Origin: Paulinella micropora
Taxonomy: Eukaryota > Cercozoa > Imbricatea > Euglyphida
Direction of reading: 5' to 3'
Assembly: GCA_009731375.1 (NCBI GenBank)
Contig: BJOX01000197.1
Coordinates: 2,222 to 66,221 of the forward strand
DNA length: 64,000 bases
Below the pieces are notes generated by a model. It saw only the letters and a program-made list of their open reading frames with translations, made no database searches and was not told where the DNA came from. Of the stretch, positions 51,447 through 61,129 are shown in pieces. Both the position numbers and the translations under genes were made by a program. Positions within the stretch are counted from its first letter, which is position 1. Each line of letters starts with the position of its first letter.

Positions 51447-52192
51447 ATAGCTCCGTCTAGTGTATATCCGTGCTGACCCTTACCTCCCCAGCTATCAGGC
51501 TTGACCCAGAGTTTTTCCGGGATCGTCAAGCGAGGCGGGGGCAGATCTTTTATAACCTTGTCGCGCTGTGGTAAGGGATGTTGGCCTGGGTTGGTGTGTG
51601 TGATGGCGAACCAAAGGGTCAAGGGTCTGTTCATTAGGGACTGTTCTGTCTCAAGGGTGTGGCTGCAGCGGGAGCACTTGCGGTCGTCCTGGCGTCTGCG
51701 CCAATGTTGCAGGAGGGATTCCAGGGAGAGTTGAGATCCTGGGAGGGGCCTGTCCTGGGGAGTATGCAATTCAATGATGGGATCAATGCGTTCGCTGGAT
51801 GTTGATCCACCGCAAGCGTAGCATTGGCTGCTGGAGGTGATTTGACATTGCCATTTTGAGATTATGTTGCTCCCATCCTGGTCTTCGATCATTCGAAGGA
51901 GAGCGTGGATACCTTTTATGGCCTTGTGGATGGTTCCTGGATGGCCTGGTTTGAAGGTGGGGTGCAGGTGTGACAGGGCTGTTGCATCCCCAAGCCACGG
52001 TACTCTTAGGGGGGCCCAGGTGCCCATCCATCTCTTGGGGGTCAGGGTTGTCAGAGTATTACTGATGAGATGGAGGGTGTTGAGGTGAGCCCGATTGAGG
52101 CAGTCTCTGTTGCCGCGTCCATGCTTGTACATGTACAGTGTGGTAAGTCCCGTGTTGATGCTAATGCTTGCATGGTGGTAATGATCCAGCAC
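51380..52192 (-). CDS. USP-like peptidase, middle part with two CxxC zinc pairs
   Basis: The sensible coding frame begins near 52,150 (LYMYKHGRGNRDCLNRAH), one base out of frame with the Cys box above. It holds QCYACGG and KCSRCSH, the paired CxxC of the zinc ribbon in the USP fingers, and ends with GYTLDGAICKRS, the strand before the catalytic His. The gap at 51,400-51,409 breaks the frame just before that His. The pieces align in order with a C19 peptidase. Confidence 0.6.
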   Translation of the reverse strand: MLDHYHHASISINTGLTTLYMYKHGRGNRDCLNRAHLNTLHLISNTLTTLTPKRWMGTWAPLRVPWLGDATALSHLHPTFKPGHPGTIHKAIKGIHALLRMIEDQDGSNIISKWQCQITSSSQCYACGGSTSSERIDPIIELHTPQDRPLPGSQLSLESLLQHWRRRQDDRKCSRCSHTLETEQSLMNRPLTLWFAITHTNPGQHPLPQRDKVIKDLPPPRLTIPEKLWVKPDSWGGKGQHGYTLDGAICKRSAPDQELPQXXXXPTWYS

Positions 52193-54096
52193 ATGGTTCC
52201 AGGGTTATGGATTCCTCGGCGGTTGCACGTGTTCCCTGTGGGGAGTGGCTCCTTGGACGGCTGGGTAGTGGCAGTGGACTTTCTCTTTTCCTCTACCTGC
52301 GTGTGGATATTGACATGGGGTTCCCGGGGCGGCTGCTGGCGTTTAGGCCCAAGGGGCTTTCCTCCCTTCCCTGGGGGTTGTCGATGGGAAGGCGTGGGCA
52401 ACCTGATGGTCCGCTGGGGCTCATGGTCTCTGGCTGGTGGATTAAACTCACTGCTAATGTGTATCTTCCGCCGGACTGTGACGATTCGCGGATGCGGATG
52501 AAGTGTCGCTTGGAGCACTTCTGCGTTTTGGTCTCTCCCGTCGTGTTTTGGTGAGCCTTCATCTCCTGCGGTTGAGTCTGTCTCGTCCTGGGCTCCTAAG
52601 GCGGCCTCGGATTGGTTTTCCTCCCCCTCCGATTCGTCCACCCCTTCCGATGCGTCTTGATTTTCCTCCCTTTTCGATTCGGATTGGTTGTCATCACCTT
52701 TCTCCTCTGATTGGTTTTTCTCCTCTTCCGATTCGTCCGCGTCTTCGGATGAGCTGGACGACGAGGTCGAGTCTGATGGGTCCTCGAGTGGACTTCGCTG
52801 TGTAGTGAATGAGACCCGTTTGACCGGAGGTCCCTGTTTTGTGGAGAGGAGTGGGGCTGGTGCCTGGCGGTGGGTCTTCAGTTGGGTAGCTGGTTCAGAT
52901 TTTACCACGGCCTTGGGCGGGGGTCCCTTCTTAGTGTTCGAAGGAGCCTTGGACTTCGCTGTTCTCGGAGTCTGTGTCGGCTTTTGTGGTTTGGCCGCTG
53001 TGAGCGCTATCTGTCTTGGGGGTGCCTGTGGGTTCTTCTGTTTCCCCTGTTGGAGTGTCAGTGAAGCGGGGGATGGTGTAGGATGTGGTGGTTGTTTCGG
53101 TTTAGTTGGTGGGGGTTGCTCCCCTTTCGCCGGGCCTGTGGTTGGGGGTACCTCCACGGCGTGGGTGAGCTTGGCACGTTTAGCTTTCATCTTCATGCGT
53201 TGCCGGTACCGCTTCATGGCTCGTTTAGTGTGTTGGACAGGTATGGGTGTGACCGGGTTGGAAGCTTGTCGTGGAGCAGGTGGACGCTGTATAGGTGGTG
53301 GGGCCTCTTGCAAGGCCGGGATAGTCGTGGTTGTGGGAGGGACGGTCAGCGCCGCCCAGACACTCTTGGCCGCCCATTGTAGGTGTAGTGGTGGCGTGGG
53401 CGGCCATTGTGCACCGGGGAGGTTGTCCGGAAGCCCCAGGAGGGTTTTCCAATCTTGCTGGGTCGCCCAGATGTCCCGTTCCCACGATGGGGTGCCTACA
53501 GTGTTGGCCTTGGCAGATGCCGCTGCTATGGTTTTAATTTGGGAAATCTGGTCATATCCCAGTTGGATCAAGGGGTTTTGGAGAAGTGTGCTGATGGTGA
53601 ATTCGCCCAGGAGCTGTTGGACGGGGAGTGATGGTCGGGGGAGATCGGTTTGCGACAGGGGGTGTGGGATCTCCCCGGATCTGAATATAAAATCATCCGG
53701 GGCTGGCATCCCCTGAGGGAGTAGCGTAGAGGGGTGGGGTGAGGATGAGGTGAGCGGTGATGGAAGGAGTGTCTTATTAGCTCTCCTAATGATCGCCTGC
53801 TTCTTTTTCGGTGGCGGTTCGCAAGGGTTTGGATCCTCCCTCCCTGTCCTCATGGTGGATAAAGTCAGCATGCCTGCACGATTTCGTGCTGGCTGTGGTC
53901 GTTCGTTGTTCAGGGCATCCTGGGGTTCGGTCCGAGCAGAAGGGGAGATCTTTCCGGTCTCTCCTGGCATTCCAGTGATGGGAAGGATCCCTCGAGCGGG
54001 GCCTGCGGATGTGGTAGTCGAGGCTCCCTGTCTCGATGTATCTNNNNNNNNNNTCCTATCCGTATCCGGGCGTGCCCACCTGTGGTCAACTGGCAT
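52051..54096 (-). CDS. Long disordered protein ending in a USP-type catalytic Cys box
   Basis: 681 codons. Most is Pro/Lys/Gln-rich and disordered, with an acidic run near residues 440-520 (SSSSSSEDADESEEEKNQSE). At residues about 626-642 stands GIHNPGTMCWIITTMQAL, which matches the ubiquitin-specific protease Cys box (G-x-x-N-x-G-x-x-C-...-Q-x-L) with the nucleophile at C636 (codon about 52,189-52,191). The frame is lost soon after; the domain continues in the ORF starting at 52,192 in a different frame. Confidence 0.6.
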   Translation of the reverse strand: MPVDHRWARPDTDRXXXXDTSRQGASTTTSAGPARGILPITGMPGETGKISPSARTEPQDALNNERPQPARNRAGMLTLSTMRTGREDPNPCEPPPKKKQAIIRRANKTLLPSPLTSSSPHPSTLLPQGMPAPDDFIFRSGEIPHPLSQTDLPRPSLPVQQLLGEFTISTLLQNPLIQLGYDQISQIKTIAAASAKANTVGTPSWERDIWATQQDWKTLLGLPDNLPGAQWPPTPPLHLQWAAKSVWAALTVPPTTTTIPALQEAPPPIQRPPAPRQASNPVTPIPVQHTKRAMKRYRQRMKMKAKRAKLTHAVEVPPTTGPAKGEQPPPTKPKQPPHPTPSPASLTLQQGKQKNPQAPPRQIALTAAKPQKPTQTPRTAKSKAPSNTKKGPPPKAVVKSEPATQLKTHRQAPAPLLSTKQGPPVKRVSFTTQRSPLEDPSDSTSSSSSSEDADESEEEKNQSEEKGDDNQSESKREENQDASEGVDESEGEENQSEAALGAQDETDSTAGDEGSPKHDGRDQNAEVLQATLHPHPRIVTVRRKIHISSEFNPPARDHEPQRTIRLPTPSHRQPPGKGGKPLGPKRQQPPREPHVNIHTQVEEKRKSTATTQPSKEPLPTGNTCNRRGIHNPGTMCWIITTMQALASTRDLPHCTCTSMDAATETASIGLTSTPSISSVIL

Positions 54097-54809
54097 GCTG
54101 GGCGGTCTGTGGGAGGGCGGGTTCCCTGTGCAGTTGGGTTTTGGGGGGGATTAGGTGTCGCCCGGTCCCTGGGTTGTATCCATGCTTGGTAACCGCTTGG
54201 GGAGGAAAGGAAGGTTTTGACGTGCAATTCGATGGTGTCCTCTTCCGTGCCGGCTGTGTGGTTGAGCGGACCTGCTACGACGCCTAGCTCTACCTTCTTG
54301 TGAATGACTTCAGCTGTGCCGAGCGCAGATATCCAGTCCTTGACTTCCTGCTGTATAGGCAGGGTGGGTCCCTGTAACTGGTATGTGTTCGGGTGGAGCC
54401 AAATTATGAGCGGGTTGTTCCTGCTCGGCACGGACCTGAGGCTGGGTGTCTGACCAAATGTGGTTCCTACTAGCTCTCGTTTGAGGGTCTTGGAGAGGAT
54501 GAGCAGGGTCCATTGCCTCCTGGGGCTTGTAAGGAGCAGGGGGGTCAGCACGTGCTTGTAGTATGATCGTTGTCTCAGAAACCTCGTGATCTGTCTACTT
54601 ATGTCTTGGGGGCCCGGAGGTGAGAGGATATGATTAGTAAGTAGGCATTGGCGGTGCTCCCCGAAGTCTGCCCTGAGTTTTAGGATCTGTGTGATCTTGC
54701 TTCCGATCTCCGGGATGGGGTTATAGGTGCGGCCGGGAGGGGGAGCGTGTTGGGGAGGTGGGTGACTTGTCCCTGATCCCAGTGGGTTTTTTGAATCTTC
54801 CTGGGACAT
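53910..54809 (-). CDS. Retroelement ORF of unknown function (299 codons, contains a 10-N gap)
   Basis: After a disordered start it has a folded-looking middle (RQCLLTNHILSPPGPQDISR; RQWTLLILSKTLKREL; EVKDWISALGTAEVIHKKVE), then a Pro-rich tail interrupted by the gap at 54,044-54,053. No family is recognised. It overlaps the next ORF (to 54,096) across the gap, so the two may be one protein. Confidence 0.4.
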   Translation of the reverse strand: MSQEDSKNPLGSGTSHPPPQHAPPPGRTYNPIPEIGSKITQILKLRADFGEHRQCLLTNHILSPPGPQDISRQITRFLRQRSYYKHVLTPLLLTSPRRQWTLLILSKTLKRELVGTTFGQTPSLRSVPSRNNPLIIWLHPNTYQLQGPTLPIQQEVKDWISALGTAEVIHKKVELGVVAGPLNHTAGTEEDTIELHVKTFLSSPSGYQAWIQPRDRATPNPPQNPTAQGTRPPTDRPACQLTTGGHARIRIGXXXXIHRDREPRLPHPQAPLEGSFPSLECQERPERSPLLLGPNPRMP

Positions 54810-55504
54810 CTTGGTTTCTCCCGTGTCTTCTGGTTAATGTCAGGCGGATCGGAGGTTGTTTATCCCGAGGTGCTCCTGCCGATGAAGTAGCATCAGGATG
54901 GGGTGGGCGTTCGTCCCCTTGGTCGCCGAGGGGGGATGAGGTATTCTGGGTTTGGTGTGTCGGTGTTATTTGGGTCCCTGGCCGTGTAGGCGGGGAGGAC
55001 CCGCCCCCATTTCCCTGGTCCACTTGTGAGGTTGTCGATATCGGTAGAGGGGGGGCCTGGTTGCTCATTCCTGGGGGGGTGTCCACTGAGGCCCTTGTCT
55101 GTTGCTCTTTGCACTTGTCTGGTGTGGGGGTTGTGGGGGGCGGCGGAGTGTTCCGGGATTGCTGACGTTTTTCCTCCTGCTCAAGGCGCCAGCCCTCAGC
55201 TTCGTCGTTGATGAGATGTTCAAGATCGATCTCGTCGTCCGAGTCAGCTCTCGCCGTCGGCGGAGACTTGCTGCGGCTTTTGCGGGTGACTCCCTCGAAG
55301 ATATGCGGGGCCGATGGCTGAGGCGGAGAGGTGGTTTTTCTTAGGGAGCCTGTGGGGAGAGATGAGTGGGTGGATGGTGGTGTGGCTGGGGCCTCGATGC
55401 CCTTGGCCGGCGGAATTTCCGGTTGAGGTAGGTTCTTGTTTTGAGACGTTGTTGGTTCCTTCAGAGAAGCTGTGGCCTCCGGTATTTCCGGTGGAGAGGG
55501 TCAT
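54721..55504 (-). CDS. Pro/Ser-rich retroelement ORF pieces
   Basis: Two short minus-strand frames (55,244-55,504 and 54,721-55,086) rich in Pro, Ser, Thr and Gln. The second has GDQGDERPPHPDATSS and RLTLTRRHGRNQD. They look like disordered linker sequence broken by frameshifts, lying between the AlkB ORF and the next ORF. No domain is recognised. Confidence 0.35.
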
Positions 55505-57368
55505 TTCCCTTGGTCGTTGCCGGATCTGGTCGAGGGTTTGGAGCTGCTTGGGGTTGTTTGCCTAGGTCCGGGTGCATGGGGACTTTGGGGAATGGTTTGG
55601 GTCCCTGGCGGATGACCAGGCGGCCTCCTTGTACTGCGGGGTCAGGTACTTCCCCAACCCGGCTACACCGCACCGCCCCCTTTCTTGAGTAAAAAGTAAC
55701 CCAATATGTGGGGTAGTCATCTGATGGATCTTCTGGGCGGTATTCGGGGTAGTGGGCAATCTGTGTAATCATACCACAGTGCCAGAACCCCTGATTCAGC
55801 CATTGGAAATCACCTCGGTAGTCGAATCCTATGGGTGGTCGATCGGGTGTCAGGCGTTGGACCACTACTCTTCGGTATTCTGGCGCGACTTGGTCGATGC
55901 TTCCTCCTAAGATTTTCCGTTCCATAGCGGAGACATGGTCAAGGAATCCATTTGTCCACTGGGGGTTGATGAGGAGGAACCATCCTTGTCGGGCAGTCTT
56001 GATCGATGCGATGTGGTATCTAGGGTATGTCCCTGGACATTCCTCCCTGGCCTGGGTCCTGTGAAAGAGGCGCAGGTTGGCGGCTTGTTGTGCTGCCGAT
56101 CGCGTACTTGGTCCCCAGAACATGCCGTCTTTCGTCGTGGTAAGGACTTGTTGGCGGATCTTTGCTTGGTTGAAGAGTATGGCAGTCGGAGCTGCCCATT
56201 TTGAGTCCGGGGGGCATATCATACTACTACTGAGGTCTGCGTGAATGGGGGCCTCTAGGCGGTATAGTAGGACACAGAAATGGTGTCTGTCGGATGGTTT
56301 GAACCGTGTCGACTGTACTATTTCCTGAAAAATCAGAGTGCTGTGTATGCCCCGAAGATGCATGAGGGTGTTCGTCATGATGGCCTGCCGTACCTCTTCG
56401 TCCCGCTGGATTAAGGCGATAGTTCGGGGGTGCCTTGGGGGTGTTAGGGGTTTTCCCTCGTCGATGTGGTCGGTCTGCGTGACTGTCAGAATCCTACCGT
56501 TCTGCGGGGTGTGGAGGCCAATGTATTCCAGAGTTAGGTCGATGATCCCCTGGATATGGTGGAATCGTGCGGCAAGAAGTGGTATCCCGTAACCAGTTGA
56601 ATCGCTTTGTGGCTCATCGGCCTGGTTCTTTGCTTTCCAGGCTGTTAGTGTTTGTTGAAGGTTTGTGTTGCCCTGTGCGATCCGGGGGCGGAGGGGCGGG
56701 GGTATCTCCGCCCAGGTGGTGAAGACTCTAAATGAGATGCTTATACGGCGGGTCGGGTCATTTGGACGGTTAGGAGGCATGCTCACTTTGTGGAGTTGAA
56801 ACCTGTTGAAGGTGTGGAAAGTGCCATTGTTGAGGATAAGGGCTTGTCCATCTAGTTTGGCGCGCGCTTGCTGGCCATACGGCATAATCCGGAGCTCCAC
56901 GGTTGGTCCGAAGCTGAGGTTGATCACCTCGTCGTGGGACATGAATCGTTCGTCGTCTCGGTGGAAGCCGAGTACCGTCTCTTCCTGTGGGCTGTTATTA
57001 TAAACTGTGATCAGGGCTCCTGTTATCGGGACCCATGTTTTATAGCGTAGTAGGTCCCACACTTCCTGGGTTAGGGAGGGGACTAGCACCGGGCGGAGTG
57101 CATTACCACCGAAGTCATATCCTAGAATGCAGTTGCTGTCCGGTGCCTGTGCCAGTAGGTGGGATCGCGTCATAAATTTCACCGTTGCCTGACCTATGGG
57201 TGTTTTTTCCATATCTCTGAGGATTCCCCTGCATAGTTTTTCCCAGAACGCAGGTGTGGATCTGTCAGGGCTCCCTGTCTCGGTGGGCTTTCGCTTCCTT
57301 GATGCTTGGAGAGTCATGACGACGTCAGGAACGTCAGGTGCACGCAGGGTAATAGGTGGACCTCGCAT
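55461..57368 (-). CDS. AlkB-like 2-oxoglutarate/Fe(II) dioxygenase, retroelement-borne
   Basis: A 635-codon frame. The AlkB signature is complete: Y123 in the ITVYNN motif, the iron ligands H136-x-D138 (GFHRDDE), the distal H193 (QLHKVSM) and the 2-oxoglutarate motif R208-x5-R214 (RISISFR), spaced as in AlkB (R-x-N-x-T-x-R). Residues about 75-220 form the domain. AlkB enzymes remove methyl groups from N1-methyladenine and N3-methylcytosine in DNA or RNA; several plant RNA viruses carry one. The C-terminal 400 residues are unrecognised (FWGPSTRSAAQQAANLRLFH). Here it would plausibly protect the element's RNA or cDNA, which is inference. No frameshift is seen inside. Confidence 0.8.
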   Translation of the reverse strand: MRGPPITLRAPDVPDVVMTLQASRKRKPTETGSPDRSTPAFWEKLCRGILRDMEKTPIGQATVKFMTRSHLLAQAPDSNCILGYDFGGNALRPVLVPSLTQEVWDLLRYKTWVPITGALITVYNNSPQEETVLGFHRDDERFMSHDEVINLSFGPTVELRIMPYGQQARAKLDGQALILNNGTFHTFNRFQLHKVSMPPNRPNDPTRRISISFRVFTTWAEIPPPLRPRIAQGNTNLQQTLTAWKAKNQADEPQSDSTGYGIPLLAARFHHIQGIIDLTLEYIGLHTPQNGRILTVTQTDHIDEGKPLTPPRHPRTIALIQRDEEVRQAIMTNTLMHLRGIHSTLIFQEIVQSTRFKPSDRHHFCVLLYRLEAPIHADLSSSMICPPDSKWAAPTAILFNQAKIRQQVLTTTKDGMFWGPSTRSAAQQAANLRLFHRTQAREECPGTYPRYHIASIKTARQGWFLLINPQWTNGFLDHVSAMERKILGGSIDQVAPEYRRVVVQRLTPDRPPIGFDYRGDFQWLNQGFWHCGMITQIAHYPEYRPEDPSDDYPTYWVTFYSRKGAVRCSRVGEVPDPAVQGGRLVIRQGPKPFPKVPMHPDLGKQPQAAPNPRPDPATTKGNDPLHRKYRRPQLL

Positions 57369-57722
57369 CCACTGTGGATATGCCTGGGGCGCCTCTGGGA
57401 TGTGGGAGTGACGCGGTATGGTTGGGAGGAAGAATGGAGAGTGTGACGGGAGGAGTTGTGTGGATGCCCTGTAGGGGTCTCCGCCCCCAGGTCAACACGT
57501 TGGTATAGCACTGCCGTGATGATTTCGTAAATATTGAGGTGTAAGAGTTCCGTAGGTACTGTCTGAAGTGCTGAGTTAGGAGGATCGTCAGGCAGGATGA
57601 CTCTCTTAAATACTGCTGTGAGGTCTTGGTCCCGCCAATGGTCCAAGATGAGGCATCGACTGTCGTCGTGGAGTCTCCAACCATGATGGGGGTCCCTTAT
57701 TACTGCCATCCAGTGGCCGTCG
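57314..57722 (-). CDS. Retroelement ORF fragment with peptidase-like His motif (5' truncated)
   Basis: The open frame enters from the ATGT array, so only the part below 57,722 is real. It starts DGHWMAVIRDPHHGWRLHDD, which resembles the His box of papain-fold peptidases such as USP or Josephin (GH-W/Y..A..., W..., D-D/S). The Cys part would lie upstream and is missing at the breakpoint. It overlaps the AlkB ORF by 55 nt in another frame. The rest (ILPDDPP, Arg/His/Ser-rich end) is unrecognised. Family assignment is tentative. Confidence 0.4.
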
Positions 57723-57974
57723 TATGCATGTATGTATGTATGCATGCATTGCATGCATGCATGCATGTATGTATGTATGTATGTATGTATGTATATATGT
57801 ATGTATGTATGTATGCATGAATGCATGTCTGCAAAGCATGTATGTATGTATGTATGCATGTAGGAGCAGGAGCTCAAGCCGGGAGGTGCGGACATATGTA
57901 TGTATGTATGCATCTATGTATTTATGTATCTATGTATGTATTTATCTATGCATGTATGCATGTGGGCATTGTAG
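57723..57974. repeat. ATGT array joining the retroelement to HECT copy 2, with exon 60 echo
   Basis: ATGT/GCAT units matching 39,340-39,578, including the exon 60 echo (57,864-57,898). The retroelement boundary lies inside the array, so no target-site duplication can be read. Confidence 0.85.
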
Positions 57975-58380
57975 GAGCAGGAGCTGAAGCCGGGAGGTGC
58001 GGACATGCCCTTGAACCACGAGGACTTGAAAGACTACATCGCACTGACCATCCAGGCAAGACTCAGTGAGGTACCTCCTGCTTCTGATTTGATTGATTTG
58101 TAAATATTTACACATCTTCCGTTCTCTATCTATTCAACCTATCTACTTATTCAGTTTACCTATTCCATCTCTCTATTCTATTCTATTTTTATTTACTCAA
58201 TCTAATCTATTCTACCTATATATCTCTCTCTCCATATATATATATATACATCAGGCGGATGAGCAAGTGCGCGCCTTGCAGCAGGGGCTGTACCAGGTGA
58301 CACATACCTGCATACATACATATATACATACATACATACGTACATACATACATACATGCATGCATACATACCTACATACA

Positions 58381-58413
<33 letters not shown>

Positions 58414-58673
58414 GCATACATACATACATACATGCACACTCATACATGCTCACTTACCGGGTGGTTCCTGTCCACATGCTGACCTTGTTCTCATGCATGC
58501 ACACAGCTGACAGACATACATGCGCACTTGCTAGGTTGTGCCTGCGCACATGCTGACCTTGTTTTCGGAGTACGACCTGGAGCTGATGGTCTGCGGTGAC
58601 CCCGACATCAGCATCGAGGTCAAGCTTGCTCGCTTGCTTGCTCGCCTCGTTTTGTTGTTGTTCTTGTTGTTGT

Positions 58674-58708
<35 letters not shown>

Positions 58709-58817
58709 GATCATCATCATCAAGAAGCAATGTGGGGTGTGGTGTTCAGACGTTGCGCAAGCACACCAGCTACCGCGGCATGTCGGCCTCGGCACCACTG
58801 GTCAAAGACAACCTGCC

Positions 58818-58870
<53 letters not shown>

Positions 58871-60419
58871 CGAGGCGATGGCTACAGTGTGCTGGCGTGT
58901 GCACGTGGTGTCAGGTCAAGAACCTGTGGAAGTGTCTGGAGAGCTTCACGTCGGAAGAGCGACAGATGTTCCTCAGGTACACATGCGTGCATACACACAC
59001 ACACACATATACACACACATACACAAATGCATACATACATACATACACAATAATTAAGTAACCACAAACGACATTTAAGTGGCACAGAAATTCTCAAACT
59101 TGTCATCTAATTTTACTCAATCCACGTTTTGGGGTACGAAAATGATGAGCGCATTGTTTGAAAGCTCTAACCCTGAGCTTGACAAGGATGGCTTCGCTAT
59201 TGTTGTAGCGCTACGATTGACAAAGAACGATAAGAACAAATTTGCATGAAAGCTCTTGTATCTGAGCTTTACCACGATGGCGTCAGGGATGTCGTAGAAC
59301 GGCGATGGATCAAGAACGATCACATTAGATCATGTTTTTGTTTGAAGCCAGTGTTGTTGGCATGAGGATTGATGAAGAAGGAGAAGTTCACAGCTAAATA
59401 TCATGTTGCCCCTCGACTGTCCTCAGTACTACTGGAGCTTTTGACACCATACACACACACACACACATACATACATGCATACATACATACATACATACAT
59501 ACATACATACATACATGCTTACAGACAGACAGATAGGCAGACAGACGTTTTGATCTATGCAATCACTTTGCTTCTGCTCTGGCTTGCCTGGTGGTAGGTT
59601 TGTCTGGGGACGTTCCCGCCTGCCCGTGTCGGAGTCCGATTGGACACAAGAGTTTCAGGTAGCACCAACACTCCTCGTGTGTAAGGGGGCAACAACAACA
59701 ACAACAACAACAACAACAAACAACAACATCAAGCAACAAACAACAACATCAAGCAACAAACAACAACAACAAAAACAACAACAAACAACAAGACTGCATG
59801 GTGTGTAGGTGCATCTGCTGCGCGCGGGCGACGATAAGCTGCCCATCGCACACACCTGCTTCTTCTCGCTCGAGCTGCCCAACTACTCCTCCTACGAGGT
59901 GCTACGCGAAAAAATCGCCTTTGCAATCTTCAATTGCCTTGGTAATGATACCCCCACCTTGGGGAATTTTTTTGCTTCTTCGATATTTAATCGCTTTGCT
60001 AACTTTGCCCCCCCTTGTTCGTTTCATTCCCAGTGCCTGTTCTTTTGCTTTTCTGTTATTCCTTTCTTCTTTCTTTTCTTCTCTTTCAGTCTTTGCTTCC
60101 CTCTGTCATTATTTCTTGCTTCCTTCTTCCTTCCTCCCTTCCTTTCCTTCTTGCTCATTTCTCTGTCCGTTCTTTATTTTCTCTTTGTATTTATATTTGT
60201 GCGCGTGGTTGATTATGGTGTTGGCGGCGGCTGTCCAGTTATTGCAAGGCTCAGAGGAACACGGGAACACAAAGTCACGATCGAATTCAAGTTTGCGCAA
60301 AGTAGTTTACATATTTTGTTTGTTTTTTTGGTTTGTTTGCTTCTGTGTCTGTTTCAGCCATCGACGTGGACTTCAATCCCAATCAAGCTTCTCTCAACGC
60401 ATGGACAGACACAGACTGA
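57975..60419 (+). pseudogene. Second copy of the last eight exons of the HECT gene
   Basis: Exons 57975-58070, 58255-58296, 58535-58618, 58750-58800, 58915-58976, 59598-59658, 59809-59941, 60358-60419 repeat 39,579-42,144 in order, with identical exon lengths, splice sites and stop. Introns differ mainly in repeat length. The copy keeps the catalytic Cys region (LPIAHTCFFSLELPN) but lacks everything before the last 180 residues, so it cannot make the full ligase. It is either a real partial duplication interrupted by the retroelement or an alternative haplotype placed in tandem by the assembler. Confidence 0.85.
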
Positions 60420-61098
60420 TTTCTTCAACAGTCAACTTCAGAATGATGGCTCGGAGGCATGGACCAAGGGAACACTGTTCGCTTTTCAAATGGTTGCTTG
60501 CTACCAAGATAGGTGAGAACCGTTTCTTGACAGGTCCACCGCGCCGTATTTTCTCATCCAACATTTCATTTTTCGACGTTTTGAAACACTTTCATTTTAT
60601 ATTGATGTTGATTTGTGTGTGTGTGTGTGTGTGCGTGCGTGTATAAGTATCGATATTTTCAGACTTACCCGTTAGTGACATAACGTAAAATTACTAATAT
60701 ATATCATATCCCTCAATTTAAATATCAGTTCGTCGCCCGCGGAATATATACCTACATACAAGGAATACATACATACATACATACATACATACATACATAC
60801 GTACGTACGTACATACATACATACATACATACATACATACATACATGCATAACATACATACATACATACATACATACATACATACATACATACATACATA
60901 CATACGTACATACATACATACATACATACATGCATACATACATACATACGTACATACGTACATACATACATACATACATACATACATTAACATAACATAA
61001 CATAACATAACATAACATAACATAACATGACATGACATAACATGACATAAAGATAACATAACATAACATAACATAACGTAACATAACATAACATAACA

Positions 61099-61129
<31 letters not shown>

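Larger units (their letters stand above)
43463..57722 (-). mobile_element. Degenerate non-LTR-type retroelement with AlkB and USP cargo
   Basis: About 14.3 kb of minus-strand coding sequence sits between two near-identical copies of the HECT gene 3' end. Order on the minus strand: protease-like fragment, AlkB-like protein, Pro-rich ORFs, USP-like peptidase, unknown ORFs, RNase H plus reverse transcriptase, CCHC-like knuckle, possible restriction-like endonuclease, AT-rich tail. No terminal repeats are seen, and the RT (YADD, RNase H, C-terminal knuckle) fits a non-LTR element with a C-terminal nuclease as in R2-like or Dualen-like groups; that placement is inference. Several frameshifts and one stop break the frames, so this copy is probably dead. 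Breakpoints: 43,463 (flank match ends) and about 57,722 (entry into ATGT array). A minus-strand poly-A-like run at 43,811-43,840 may be the true 3' end. Confidence 0.75.

Noticed and set aside
52688-53716. Plus-strand 342-codon frame (Gly/Cys/Trp/Val-rich) within the retroelement
   Set aside because: It is the complement of the Pro/Lys/Gln-rich minus-strand ORF; composition is that of an antisense shadow and no motif is present.
43463-57722. LTR retrotransposon or integrated virus
   Set aside because: No terminal direct repeats, no integrase or aspartic protease, and the RT has a non-LTR-like C-terminal knuckle. No capsid or envelope protein is recognised.
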